64,000 nt of DNA from Poriferisodalis sp026713105 (GTDB taxonomy: Bacteria > Actinomycetota > Acidimicrobiia > Acidimicrobiales > Poriferisodalaceae): NCBI GenBank assembly GCA_965115995.1, contig OZ220472.1:62001-126000 (forward strand), read 5' to 3'. Within the stretch, counting starts at the first letter, position 1. The number at the start of each line of letters is the position of its first letter. A program made the translations under genes and the position numbers. The notes under the pieces are model-generated. The model had not been told where the DNA came from and searched no databases. It was given only the letters and a program-made list of their open reading frames with translations. This document shows positions 1 to 7,172 of this stretch, one piece after another.

Positions 1-635
1 GCGGACTCCTGAGTTTGCTCCGGCCTCGCGAAGCAGGAGGCGGATCGGGCGACGGGCCCGTTGGCGGCGGCGGGGCATCTGGCGGAATGGGTCGGACGCG
101 CGCGGGTTCGGGCCGGTCGTCGCGGCGGCTTGCATCCGTCGGAGGACGGGCTGCTGCAGGTGCTTTCGCCTACATCCGCGGTGACGCGGAAGAGCTGGCC
201 GGCTTGGGCCTCGACTACGGCGAGCTTCGCGCGCTGGATGACGACTTCGAAGTGGCGCGCCGAATAGTCGATGCCGTCTGCGGCAAGCAATCCAACGGTC
301 GCCTCGAAGAAGCCGAAGAGCGGTATGTCGCTGCCTCCGTCACGGAGTGGGTTCTGTCCCAGAGCGAAAACGGAGATCTGCTCGACGTCGATGACATCGC
401 CCGCTACGCGATCGCCACAATCGTCACTGAAGTGCTCTCGTCGGAGCTAGGCGAAGCCATGCGCAATCGCCCAGACGACGTTTCTGACGTGCCGGAAGAC
501 GAACTTCGGGCGGCGGCATCCGTCCTTGCACGCAGGGCCGATCTGGGCGCCTCCGGCCCTACGGCAGAAGAATTGACTGCAGCCATCGAGCAGGGGGTCG
601 AAAGTCTGCGTCCGATCTATGGAATCGTGCCATGA
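1..635 (+). CDS. qatB: QatB, Qat anti-phage system protein (5' end outside window)
   Basis: The frame is open to the left edge, so the N-terminus lies outside the window. The visible part has a Gly-rich linker, then an Arg/Ser-rich segment running into the motif GGRAAAGAFAYIRGDAEELA, then an acidic helical C-terminus. I recall this glycine linker and following motif as typical of QatB, the protein of unknown biochemical role in the four-gene Qat defence system (QatA ATPase, QatB, QatC QueC-like, QatD TatD-like). The stop overlaps the qatC start as ATGA, giving translational coupling. A TTG at 15 could start a shorter product, but the low-complexity beginning and the lack of an upstream stop argue for a partial gene. 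The call rests heavily on the two unmistakable partners downstream. Confidence 0.85.
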   Translation, partial: GLLSLLRPREAGGGSGDGPVGGGGASGGMGRTRAGSGRSSRRLASVGGRAAAGAFAYIRGDAEELAGLGLDYGELRALDDDFEVARRIVDAVCGKQSNGRLEEAEERYVAASVTEWVLSQSENGDLLDVDDIARYAIATIVTEVLSSELGEAMRNRPDDVSDVPEDELRAAASVLARRADLGASGPTAEELTAAIEQGVESLRPIYGIVP

Positions 636-1930
636 CCCATCGCTACGAACTAAAGCTGACCACTCGCTCTGCGAGCAGCCGAGAGGATCCGCTCGCGACG
701 TTCTATTGGCCGGCGAACGGGCCCTCCAGCTTCAGCGCACCCTTCGGCCCCCGCTTGGCTGCAATTGGCGCCGTGCGTCGACGCAATGTGGACCTAGTCC
801 GGCTCGCCATGCTCGTGTATGCAGCTGATCGATCGACCGTTCGGGCGGTCGGTTCCACCAATTGGTCGAGTAGGGACATAGCTCTGACCGTCCCCGTCTT
901 CGACGCCCAGCCTTGGAATGCAGTTGCTGCAGACCTGAGTGAGCTGCTCGCGTTTCTCACCGGCGACGCATGGGCGGTGGAGTTCAGGAACGCGCGGCCT
1001 CGGAGCGAACATGTGGCCGAGCGATTAGACATGCCGGCCCCTTCGCGAGTGGTCTTGATGAGCGGCGGCGCTGATTCGGCTCTGGGTGTGCTTGAGTCCC
1101 GTCGCCGACTGGGCCCGGCCGAGTCTCACTTGCTCGTGTCACACGTTGGCCTGAAGACGTTGGCCCCAGTGCAGCGCAGGGTCGCGCAAGCCGCGTCGGC
1201 CATCTGCCCCGGGCCGACACAGTGGCACGAGCAAGTCGTCCTGAACCGACGGCAAGTCCAGGTGGATGGACCGAGATTCAAGAGCGAGACCTCCACCCGA
1301 TCCCGCTCCCTGCTCTTCTTGGCCCTTGGCCTCGCGTATGCATCGATGTATGAAGTCCCACTGTGGATTGCTGAGAACGGCTTCGCGTCACTCAATCCGC
1401 CGTTGGCTCCGAACCGGCGCGGCAGTCTCTCGACGCGGACGACCCATCCAACCTTCCTGGAAGGGCTGTCGCGAATTCTCGAAGCGATCGGAGCCCATTC
1501 GACAATCGGCAACCCGTTCGCGCGCATGACCAAAGGAGAGATGTTCCGTACCGCTGGGGACCAGTTCGGATACCCCGAGGTCAGCGCATTCCTGAGTGAC
1601 ACGCATTCGTGCGGGCTCACCGGGCAGCGCGCCAAGGGTCTGTCCACCACAACGCAATGCGGGGTGTGTTTCGGATGCGTAGTTCGGCGGGCCTCGTTCG
1701 CTTCGGCAGGCCTTACAGACATGACCGATTACGCGGATCCGGGCCACTCCCGCGAACTCGCCGAATGGCTCGACAAGAATTCTGTGCTCCCGGACATGCG
1801 ACGATTCGTCAAGAGAGGCATTGGCCGACGTGACCTGTTGACCATGAGCCTGCCGGACAGCTGCGCGCTCGACGATGCGCGCGACCTTTGTGAACGAGGC
1901 GTGAGCGAGTTGCGGGAATTTGTTTCTTGA
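632..1930 (+). CDS. qatC: QatC, QueC-like protein of the Qat anti-phage system
   Basis: A 432-residue protein with a PP-loop ATP-binding motif MSGGADSALG near residue 142, as in 7-cyano-7-deazaguanine synthase QueC. A Cys cluster (HSC followed by QCGVCFGC, about residues 325-350) matches the zinc site of QueC. It is roughly twice the length of a housekeeping QueC (about 225 residues), the extra being an N-terminal region of about 130 residues, as expected for QatC. Known QueC chemistry is ATP-dependent conversion of carboxy-deazaguanine to the nitrile; what QatC modifies is inferred only. It overlaps qatB by 4 nt and qatD by 4 nt, so the three are co-translated. No queD/queE/queF genes are nearby, which favours defence over queuosine synthesis. 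Confidence 0.92.
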   Translation: MTHRYELKLTTRSASSREDPLATFYWPANGPSSFSAPFGPRLAAIGAVRRRNVDLVRLAMLVYAADRSTVRAVGSTNWSSRDIALTVPVFDAQPWNAVAADLSELLAFLTGDAWAVEFRNARPRSEHVAERLDMPAPSRVVLMSGGADSALGVLESRRRLGPAESHLLVSHVGLKTLAPVQRRVAQAASAICPGPTQWHEQVVLNRRQVQVDGPRFKSETSTRSRSLLFLALGLAYASMYEVPLWIAENGFASLNPPLAPNRRGSLSTRTTHPTFLEGLSRILEAIGAHSTIGNPFARMTKGEMFRTAGDQFGYPEVSAFLSDTHSCGLTGQRAKGLSTTTQCGVCFGCVVRRASFASAGLTDMTDYADPGHSRELAEWLDKNSVLPDMRRFVKRGIGRRDLLTMSLPDSCALDDARDLCERGVSELREFVS

Positions 1931-2688
1931 CCGTGCTTCCGCCCCTCGATCTTCACGCGCACATTGACGCCGGAATCGAATCTCACGAACTGCGATCGTT
2001 GGGAGCCGTCGTGTTCGCTGTTACCCGTTCGCTTGATGAAGCCGAGCAGGCGCTCGAACGGCACGACGAAACCACGATTTGGGGAGTCGGATGCCACCCG
2101 GGCTTAGTTGGGGCTCAAAAGGGCTTCGATTCAAGGCGCTTCCGAGCACTCGTCGCAACGACTCCCTATGCAGGCGAACTGGGACTCGACGGGGCGTCTC
2201 GTGTGTCGCTGGAGAAACAACAGCTCACCCTCGCAAGCGCACTCGGCGTTCTTCAACAGAGCCCGCGCATCACCTCGCTGCACAGCTACAGGGCCACGGG
2301 CGAACTCTTGGACGTGATCGCACGATGCCCTCAACCCGGCCTTGTGCTCCACTGGTGGCTGGGAACAGACAGCGAAACTGACCGAGCCCTGGAACTCGGC
2401 TGCTACTTCTCGGTGAACCCTTCTTCAGTTCGCCGCAGAGAATTTCTCGCACGGATCCCGCTAGACCGGGTACTACCAGAGACGGACCACCCGTTCGGGG
2501 ACAGGGGCCGCGGACCTCGACGCCCCGGCCACGTTGCGCAAGTCGAATCGGCGCTCGCGAGCGTCCACGACCTGAGCGTCCAGACGATTCGCAGGCGGAC
2601 GTGGCAAACCTTGGCCGACATCGTGCAGGCGACCGGCACCCATCGACTGCTGCCATATGCGGTCAGAAAACAGATCGAGCTCGGGTAG
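1927..2688 (+). CDS. qatD: QatD, TatD-family metal-dependent nuclease of the Qat system
   Basis: A 253-residue TatD-like amidohydrolase-fold protein. Visible metal-site elements in order are DLHAHID (HxH) at the N-terminus, GCHPG, GELGLDG, LHSYRA, LHWWLG and ETDHPFGD near the C-terminus. This is the TatD DNase pattern of HxH, Glu, two single His and a late Asp. The ORF opens with TTG at 1927 inside the qatC stop; a GTG at 1933 is an alternative and would leave a start MLPPLDLHAHID. Its position right after qatC in a chain of 4-nt overlaps identifies it as QatD rather than housekeeping TatD. It is the last gene of the operon; the next gene is on the other strand. Confidence 0.92.
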   Translation: MTVLPPLDLHAHIDAGIESHELRSLGAVVFAVTRSLDEAEQALERHDETTIWGVGCHPGLVGAQKGFDSRRFRALVATTPYAGELGLDGASRVSLEKQQLTLASALGVLQQSPRITSLHSYRATGELLDVIARCPQPGLVLHWWLGTDSETDRALELGCYFSVNPSSVRRREFLARIPLDRVLPETDHPFGDRGRGPRRPGHVAQVESALASVHDLSVQTIRRRTWQTLADIVQATGTHRLLPYAVRKQIELG

Positions 2689-2774
2689 CCAGCAGTCCTG
2701 CAGGGTCCATCATTCTCTGGCGAGAGGAGGTTCCTCGCCCGACTGCACATGAGACGACGGGGAAGACTTGAGTC

Positions 2775-3404
2775 TCACCGGCGATTGCGCTGGCTCGTGG
2801 GGCTTATGGGATTGGCGCCAGCTGATCGCGATAGCGGCTGAACGTGACGCGAGGTGACGAGGGTCTGGGACAACCAGTCGTGCCAGGCGCGTCCGTCTCG
2901 ATCCCAGATGGCCGAGAAATAGGTGAGGCAGTACAGGGCGATCGCGACGAGTGTCGCTATCGGGGGGTTGGCTCCCCAGATGAGCACCATGCCGCACACA
3001 CTGATTGACAGCGGCAGCGCAGCGCGGACGAATGACGCAGCGACGCCCGGCTTGTGTCCGTCTCGTAGACGCACGACCTCCAGTCCCTTCAGGCGCTTTC
3101 CTCGTGTCTGTCCAGTGGCGGTTGTCGCCCAAGTTTCATACGCAGCGGTCAAGAACAGCGCGGTGAACACGATGACCAGCGGCGTGAGCAGCCACCCATA
3201 GGGCTCACGTTCGTCTTCCATGATGAGCCGGGCGTACGCGAGGCATCCCATCAGCACAGTTGCGAGCACCAGCACAAGACCGGCGAGTATCAAGTCGATT
3301 CCGCGTGCCGCGGCCCGCTCCTTGAAGGTGGCGAGCAGCACATCGCGACCCGAGCGGAGTGTGATCTCAAGTTGGCGCGGACCGTGGCGGAAGGGTGTCC
3401 GCAT
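2775..3404 (-). CDS. RDD family membrane protein
   Basis: About 209 residues from the ATG at 3404; the frame extends 31 codons further upstream but that stretch does not look coding. The RDD signature is clear: AAARGIDLILAGLVLVLATV (Arg-x-x-Asp at the head of the first membrane segment), a second long hydrophobic segment, then TRGKRLKGLEVVRLRDG, a further hydrophobic pair and a C-terminal DRDGRAWHDWLSQT. Three or four membrane helices are predicted by eye. RDD proteins are poorly characterised, some being linked to ion transport. It is convergent with qatD and does not look like part of that operon. Confidence 0.8.
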   Translation of the reverse strand: MRTPFRHGPRQLEITLRSGRDVLLATFKERAAARGIDLILAGLVLVLATVLMGCLAYARLIMEDEREPYGWLLTPLVIVFTALFLTAAYETWATTATGQTRGKRLKGLEVVRLRDGHKPGVAASFVRAALPLSISVCGMVLIWGANPPIATLVAIALYCLTYFSAIWDRDGRAWHDWLSQTLVTSRHVQPLSRSAGANPISPTSQRNRR

Positions 3405-3698
3405 CTCGGTGACAGTACTCCTCGGTTCGCCCAGGAATGCTGGCGGTCGGGCTGCAGCGAGCTGGCGTCGGTGGGGGAGCTGTTGCGGTCCACTCACGAC
3501 TGCGTGGCGGGGCTTGCTCCGGGGACCGGGTTCGAAGAAGGCCCCAGGTCGTCTCGGCGTGCCACGTCGTGTGCCTCTGGGACACAGCGCCGCGCACCAC
3601 CGTGGTCGCCGACGGGCGGGCGACGGCGTTCATCGACTCGTACGGGCCCGCCCCGGAAGGCGGCCTGCTGCACTCGGTCCCGGCGTTACGGTCACTTG
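3405..3698. other. Intergenic stretch between divergent genes, no supported gene
   Basis: Roughly 290 bases separate the RDD gene and the SRPBCC gene. Plus-strand frames are open but composition-driven and start inside the RDD gene. One frame around 3550-3690 reads somewhat protein-like (VVSACHVVCLWDTAPRTT...) and could be a decayed gene fragment, but I cannot name a family. No clear hairpin or promoter hexamer pair was found. Confidence 0.4.
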
Positions 3699-4151
3699 AT
3701 GGCGTTACGGGCGACCGCTTCGATGGTGACGTCGGCCACGCCGCAGCAGGTGATGGAGCTCGTCCTGGACTTGAAGCAGTACCGGCAAGTCGACTCGAAG
3801 ATCGTCGCCGTGGGAGCCGTGGTTGGACCGGATGAGAACGGACGCGGCCAGGTGCGCTTGTGGACGCGGCTGAAGTGGACCCCGCCCGTTCCCGACTTGC
3901 AGCTCTTCGAGTTGGAGCGCTGGAGCCGGCTCAGGTTCACGGGCGCCCCCGGTCAGCTTGCGCGGCTCGCTCTCAGGTTCACGGGCATCGTCGAGTGCGA
4001 GCCGACCTCAGACGGCACGCTCGTGACCCACTCCTACGATCTGACCTTCCGAGGCCCGTTCCGCTTGCTCGAAGTCCTGCATCGGCGATGGCTCCAGCGC
4101 GATCTCGACGAGGAAGTGGCGCGGCTCGCAAGCCTCCTGGGAACCGCCTGA
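3699..4151 (+). CDS. SRPBCC / polyketide-cyclase-like ligand-binding protein
   Basis: 150 residues from ATG 3699 (MALRATASMV). The pattern is that of the START/Bet v1-like SRPBCC fold: an N-terminal strand, a helix (TPQQVMELVLDLKQYRQVDS), a run of alternating beta strands around residues 45-105 and a long C-terminal helix (RRWLQRDLDEEVARLASLL). Family members bind hydrophobic ligands or act as cyclases; the ligand cannot be deduced. The longer open frame upstream lacks coding character, so the internal ATG was chosen. A second SRPBCC protein lies 850 bp downstream (5009-5434), with a toxin-antitoxin pair between them. Confidence 0.75.
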   Translation: MALRATASMVTSATPQQVMELVLDLKQYRQVDSKIVAVGAVVGPDENGRGQVRLWTRLKWTPPVPDLQLFELERWSRLRFTGAPGQLARLALRFTGIVECEPTSDGTLVTHSYDLTFRGPFRLLEVLHRRWLQRDLDEEVARLASLLGTA

Positions 4152-4211
4152 CCGGTCAGAGGGCACTGCATCGCTGGGCGAATTGCCGTCGGGCGAAACA
4201 ATCAACTTTAT

Positions 4212-4252
4212 ACATCATGATGTTTCATCTATTTTTGATTCATCATGTGATG
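4212..4252. promoter_or_regulatory. Paired CATCA/TGATG palindromes upstream of the antitoxin (probable operator)
   Basis: Two palindromes with the same half-sites sit in a markedly AT-rich patch just before the antitoxin gene. ACATCATGATGT spans 4212-4223 (perfect, 12 bp) and CATCATGTGATG spans 4241-4252 (arms CATCA and TGATG around TG). Their centres are 29 bp apart. Ribbon-helix-helix antitoxins typically repress their own operon from such repeats, so this is inferred to be the autoregulatory operator of the module that follows. Confidence 0.6.
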
Positions 4253-4272
4253 CAATGAGAGCAGGAGCGACC

Positions 4273-4557
4273 ATGGCGACTATCGTTGAGGACATGGAGG
4301 CCGAGGGCACTGCCAGTACGACGGTCGAGGCGACCACTGTGCGCCTCGACGACGAGGGTCGGGCGCTGCTTGACGAGATCGCGCCCGAGTTCGGCGGCCG
4401 ATCAGCAGCGATCAAGCAGGGCATAGCAATGCTGGCCGACGAGCACCGTCGTCGCCGTGCCTTGGATGCCTTCATGGAAGAGTGGTCAGCCGAGTCGGGG
4501 CCGCCCGACCCGGATGGCGTGGCCGCGATGAGTGAGCGCTTCTTTACCCGACGGTGA
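4273..4557 (+). CDS. Ribbon-helix-helix-like antitoxin of a PIN toxin module
   Basis: 94 residues from ATG 4273, chosen because AGGAG lies 6 nt upstream; in-frame ATGs at 4183 and 4255 lack such a site. The N-terminal half reads as a short beta strand and two helices (TTVEATTVRLDDEGRALLDE, then FGGRSAAIKQGIAMLADEHR), consistent with an RHH DNA-binding domain. The C-terminus is acidic and probably wraps the toxin. Its stop overlaps the toxin start as GTGA. The role, neutralising the PIN nuclease and autorepressing, is inferred from arrangement and fold pattern. Confidence 0.75.
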   Translation: MATIVEDMEAEGTASTTVEATTVRLDDEGRALLDEIAPEFGGRSAAIKQGIAMLADEHRRRRALDAFMEEWSAESGPPDPDGVAAMSERFFTRR

Positions 4558-4934
4558 TCCTCGACGCCGGCTTGCTGGTCGCCATTGATCGCGACGAGCC
4601 TGCTGCCAAGGATTTCATCGAGGCCGCACGGCGGGCGGGTGAGGCGCTGCGCACCACTGCCCCGACGGTCGCGCAGGTGTTGCGGGACGGTTCGCGGCAG
4701 GCTCGTTTGTCTCGACTCTTGGGTGCGCTGGACGTGCGCCCGTTCACGGCAACGCAGGTCTCGCCGGTTGGGACGCTTCTGCGCCATTCGGGCGCATCCG
4801 ATGTCGTCGACGCTCACCTGCTCGTGTGCGCAATCCATCTCGACGACATCATCATCACCTCTGATCTCGACGACTTCACACGTCTCACAGCGCACCTTGG
4901 CGAGGCAGAACCACGGGCACGGCATTGGCGCTGA
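4554..4934 (+). CDS. PIN-domain toxin (VapC-like ribonuclease)
   Basis: 126 residues starting at GTG 4554 within the antitoxin stop. PIN hallmarks are visible: an N-terminal VILDAGLLVAIDRD with the first acidic residue, a mid-protein Glu-poor helical segment, SDVVDAHLLVCAI with the central Asp pair, and IITSDLDDFTRL with the last acidic residues at the C-terminus. PIN toxins of the VapC class are Mg-dependent RNases that cut tRNA or rRNA. The canonical conserved Glu after the first helix (usually near residue 40) is not obvious here, since TAPTVAQVL replaces the usual S/T-xx-xxE pattern. Activity is therefore less certain than fold. Confidence 0.8.
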   Translation: MILDAGLLVAIDRDEPAAKDFIEAARRAGEALRTTAPTVAQVLRDGSRQARLSRLLGALDVRPFTATQVSPVGTLLRHSGASDVVDAHLLVCAIHLDDIIITSDLDDFTRLTAHLGEAEPRARHWR

Positions 4935-5008
4935 GGTTCCTCGCCCGGCCGCCAGATTGAGGGCGCCCGGGTGCTCAGGGGCACACTGGGCTGTCAAGGA
5001 GACACGTC

Positions 5009-5434
5009 ATGTCGCACGCATTCTCTGTCGAAGAGATCATTGGTCACCCGGTTCCGCACGTGTGGGCCGCCCTCACCGACTGGCCGAATGCTCATCGGTG
5101 GATGCCCGGGATCGACGAGATCACCGCCGACGGACAGACCGCGGAAGGCACCCAGTTGACGTTCCGTGCTCGTGGCAAGGATCGCTCCAGCACCATCGTG
5201 CGATGCGTCGCCGGACAGTCGATAGTCCTGCGTTCAGTTCAGGGCGGCGTGACTGCGGACTACACCTACGAGGTCCACGAGCACGGCGACGGCTCCTCAC
5301 GAGTCACGCTGACCGCAGACTGTCAGAGCACCGGCGTGCTGTGGCGTGCGATGTCGCCCCTGCTGCGCATCGCTATCCGAGCGTCCGACGGCAAACAGAT
5401 CAGACTCCTCAAAGCCATGATCGAACAGGGCTGA
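5009..5434 (+). CDS. SRPBCC family protein (polyketide cyclase/dehydrase-like)
   Basis: 141 residues beginning with ATG 5009 and preceded by AAGGAG (about 8 nt). The start MSHAFSVEEIIGHPVPHVWA followed by LTDWPNAHRWMPGID is the classic opening of small SRPBCC proteins: first strand, then the helix with a W-x3-4-W pattern. Successive beta strands and a C-terminal helix with KQIRLLKAMIE follow. This family covers lipid-binding, cyclase and activator-of-Hsp90-like proteins, and no substrate can be assigned. It stands alone on the plus strand between the PIN module and a group of decayed genes. Confidence 0.8.
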   Translation: MSHAFSVEEIIGHPVPHVWAALTDWPNAHRWMPGIDEITADGQTAEGTQLTFRARGKDRSSTIVRCVAGQSIVLRSVQGGVTADYTYEVHEHGDGSSRVTLTADCQSTGVLWRAMSPLLRIAIRASDGKQIRLLKAMIEQG

Positions 5435-5472
5435 CGACCGCATCTGGCCAAGTCGCCCGCCGCTGCCTCGGC

Positions 5473-5778
5473 TCAATCCGGGGATTCTGGCGTGCGTTCG
5501 TAGAACTGCACATAGAACGCGGCGTCGTGCGCGGGTTCGATGTGATGGGTGACGCCGGGAATTATCGCAACGCGTTCGCCTGCCGCTGCGCGGACTCGCC
5601 GCGGCGAGTCATCGACGAACAGCACCGAGCCGTCGAGCACGACGAGTTCGGCCCATGTCGATGTCACGTGGGACGTGGTCAGCGCCGGGGGGACGGTGGC
5701 GGCGTCGAACGTGGGTGTTCGGCGAACCGGTGCGGCCCCAGCGGGAACCCTCGGACTGTCTGGCGTGATGAGCCGAAA
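5473..5778 (-). pseudogene. DUF1971 (TehB-like cupin) reading frame lacking a normal start
   Basis: The frame from 5778 down to 5473 gives about 101 residues. It matches the whole DUF1971 pattern: an N-terminal VRRTPTFDAATVPPALTTSH, a cupin core around WAELVVLDGSVLFVDD, then GERVAIIPGVTHHIEPAHD and a C-terminal AAFYVQFYERTP. The family (about 95-100 residues, sometimes fused to TehB) is linked to tellurite tolerance. A TAG at about 5779-5781 closes the frame immediately upstream. Between it and the conserved domain there is no ATG, GTG or TTG, only CTC/ATC codons. A GTG start at 5667 would delete the conserved N-terminal third. It is probably a gene that has lost its 5' end, less likely one using a rare start codon. 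Confidence 0.65.
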
Positions 5779-5789
5779 CTACGCGACCG

Positions 5790-5939
5790 ACCGCTCGTGA
5801 ACCGCAGCCGCATCCGCGGGCGGTCCGAAATGACGCAGACGAACTCGACGAATGGCATCGGCAGCTTGACGACGCCCCCGAGCATCTGGACGGCCTCCGG
5901 TCGTTCATGAATGCACCTTCGGTGTTCGACCCTGCGTGA
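5790..5939 (+). pseudogene. Remnant of a DUF1778 (TacA-type) antitoxin, C-terminal part only
   Basis: The plus frame ending with TGA at 5937-5939 reads ELDEWHRQLDDAPEHLDGL and ends RSFMNAPSVFDPA. This is the characteristic C-terminal tail of DUF1778 antitoxins: a Trp/Phe-containing helix, a D-x-P-P/E segment, then L-R-x-L-x-x-x-P-S-V-F. The N-terminal ribbon-helix-helix half is missing; the region upstream is occupied by the antisense DUF1971 remnant. It is too short and start-less to be functional, and is followed directly by the GNAT toxin remnant. Together they are the wreck of one TacAT-like module. Confidence 0.55.
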
Positions 5940-6123
5940 ACATCCGATTTCCGCGGCCCGTGCCGTCAGTTCCGAGGTTTCATGCCGCGGCCTGCTGATC
6001 GATGCGGAAACCGATGAAGCATCACGCTTCTACCAGCATCTCTTCCCCGAATTTGTCGAGTCGCGCACCCACCAGCGGCGTCTTTGCATCCTCGCCAAGC
6101 AGATTCGTTCAGCGCTCGACTGA
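5911..6123 (+). pseudogene. Remnant of a GNAT acetyltransferase toxin (TacT-type), C-terminal part only
   Basis: An open frame of 70 codons whose last 45 residues (CRGLLIDAETDEASRFYQHL and onward to AKQIRSALD) match the C-terminal region of DUF1778-associated GNAT toxins: a strand ending VDA, then D-x-A-x-x-F-Y, then the C-terminal strand. Such toxins acetylate aminoacyl-tRNA and are about 160-175 residues. The acetyl-CoA binding core is absent here, so the product would be inactive. The first 20 codons read as unrelated sequence overlapping the antitoxin remnant. Confidence 0.55.
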
Positions 6124-6307
6124 GCTGGCGTATCAGACATGGTTCTGTTTGCCGCCTTGCGCCTGACGGCGTGGATTGCATCCCGCTTGGCGGTGTCCGA
6201 CGCGTTGAATCCTGGAAAGATGTAACCCCGGCCGTTTGCCGAAGCAGGGACGGTTCCGGGGTGTTCGTAGCCAGTTTACTGCCGTGCCGGCTCCCGCATC
6301 GGGCAGA

Positions 6308-6673
6308 TCAGCGTGCTTGGCGAGCTCTGCGGACTGCCCGTACTTCCTCGACGGCGATGTCAGGTGCTTCGTCTTCAGAAAGGTCCGGGTTGTTAGCAGC
6401 GTTCGCAGCGAGGTCAGCGCTGATAGCAGCAGCATCGGTTGGCAGCAGACGACTGGCGGGAGCGCGTTCGTCGGCCGTGAGGGGCCCACCTGTCTCATTG
6501 AGCATCGTGGCCAGCAGTACGTCGAAATCAGCATCGGCCGCGAGCTGGCATCTCACGGCATGTTGGACATAGGCCGACACGCTTGATGCGCCGCCTTGGG
6601 CGACCAGTGTGTTCACCTGGTCAGCGATGTCGGCGTCGACGGTGATCGTCAACCGGCTCTTCGGGGCTGCCAT
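6308..6673 (-). CDS. Orphan ribbon-helix-helix antitoxin-like protein
   Basis: 121 residues from ATG 6673 (MAAPKSRLTITVDADIADQV); an ATG 7 codons upstream is possible. The N-terminus is a typical RHH domain: strand SRLTITVD, helix ADQVNTLVAQGGASSVSAYV, second helix HAVRCQLAAD. The remaining 60 residues are helical and acidic/alanine-rich, as in antitoxin toxin-binding tails. A toxin gene is expected just downstream (below 6308), but 6124-6307 holds no PIN, RelE or other recognisable toxin frame. It is therefore either an orphan antitoxin, a survivor of a deleted module, or a regulator acting elsewhere. Confidence 0.65.
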   Translation of the reverse strand: MAAPKSRLTITVDADIADQVNTLVAQGGASSVSAYVQHAVRCQLAADADFDVLLATMLNETGGPLTADERAPASRLLPTDAAAISADLAANAANNPDLSEDEAPDIAVEEVRAVRRARQAR

Positions 6674-6760
6674 GCCGATCAACGTACTGCGCACGCCGAT
6701 TCATGCCGTCGCTTGCACCAACCGACATGCCGATTGCTGGTCGCTGGATAGCTTGCGCTG

Positions 6761-7117
6761 ATGGGTACAGCACCGAGTCTCGATGGACGGATTTTCGTCG
6801 GTGTCGCGAACGATCCTGGGGGCGATGTGGGCGCAGAGACGCGGTTCGAGTACCACGAGGAATCCGACGGGGTCGTGTGGGCCCGCTACGAGGGCGGCAC
6901 CGTGCGGCTCGGTCATCTCGTCGGACGACGCGACGGCGACGACTTGGATTTTCGGTACTCGCACGTGACGACGAGCGGAACGACAGCCAACGGGCACTGC
7001 CGGAGCCGCATTGTCGTGCAAGACGGTGCGCCGCTGGAGCTTCACGAGGAGTGGGAGTGGGAGAGCCAGCCCGGCACAGGCACCAGCCTCGTCCGCGAGG
7101 TCGACATTTCGGCATAG
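6761..7117 (+). CDS. Small conserved beta-rich protein of unknown function
   Basis: 118 residues. The layout (SLDGRIFVGVANDPGGDVGA, then TRFEYHEESDGVVWARYEGG, then VRLGHLVGRRDGDDLDFRYSH, ending LHEEWEW) matches a small family that I recall being annotated, without good reason, as N-acetylglutamate synthase. Its repeated beta-strand pattern and lack of any acetyltransferase signature do not support that name. Function is unknown. It stands between an orphan antitoxin and the MNT/HEPN operator. Confidence 0.6.
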   Translation: MGTAPSLDGRIFVGVANDPGGDVGAETRFEYHEESDGVVWARYEGGTVRLGHLVGRRDGDDLDFRYSHVTTSGTTANGHCRSRIVVQDGAPLELHEEWEWESQPGTGTSLVREVDISA

Positions 7118-7124
7118 GTCAAAT

Positions 7125-7166
7125 ATGCAACGATTGTTGCATTAATGCTCGCTACATGGCTAGGGT
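7125..7166 (+). promoter_or_regulatory. Inverted repeat and leaderless-type promoter of the MNT/HEPN module
   Basis: A perfect inverted repeat ATGCAAC-gatt-GTTGCAT occupies 7125-7142. TTGCAT (7137-7142) can serve as the -35 box and TAGGGT (7161-7166) as the -10, with 18 bp between. This places transcription start at about 7173, exactly the ATG of the following gene, so the mRNA would be leaderless. The operator overlaps the -35, as expected for repression, probably by the HTH domain of the encoded MNT protein (inference). Confidence 0.55.
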
Positions 7167-7172
7167 GCCGGC

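Noticed and set aside
4585..5910. Very long plus-strand open frame (441 codons)
   Set aside because: Arg/Ser-rich product with no family resemblance. It runs across the PIN toxin, the SRPBCC gene and the DUF1971 remnant in the wrong frame, and its length is a GC-rich artefact.
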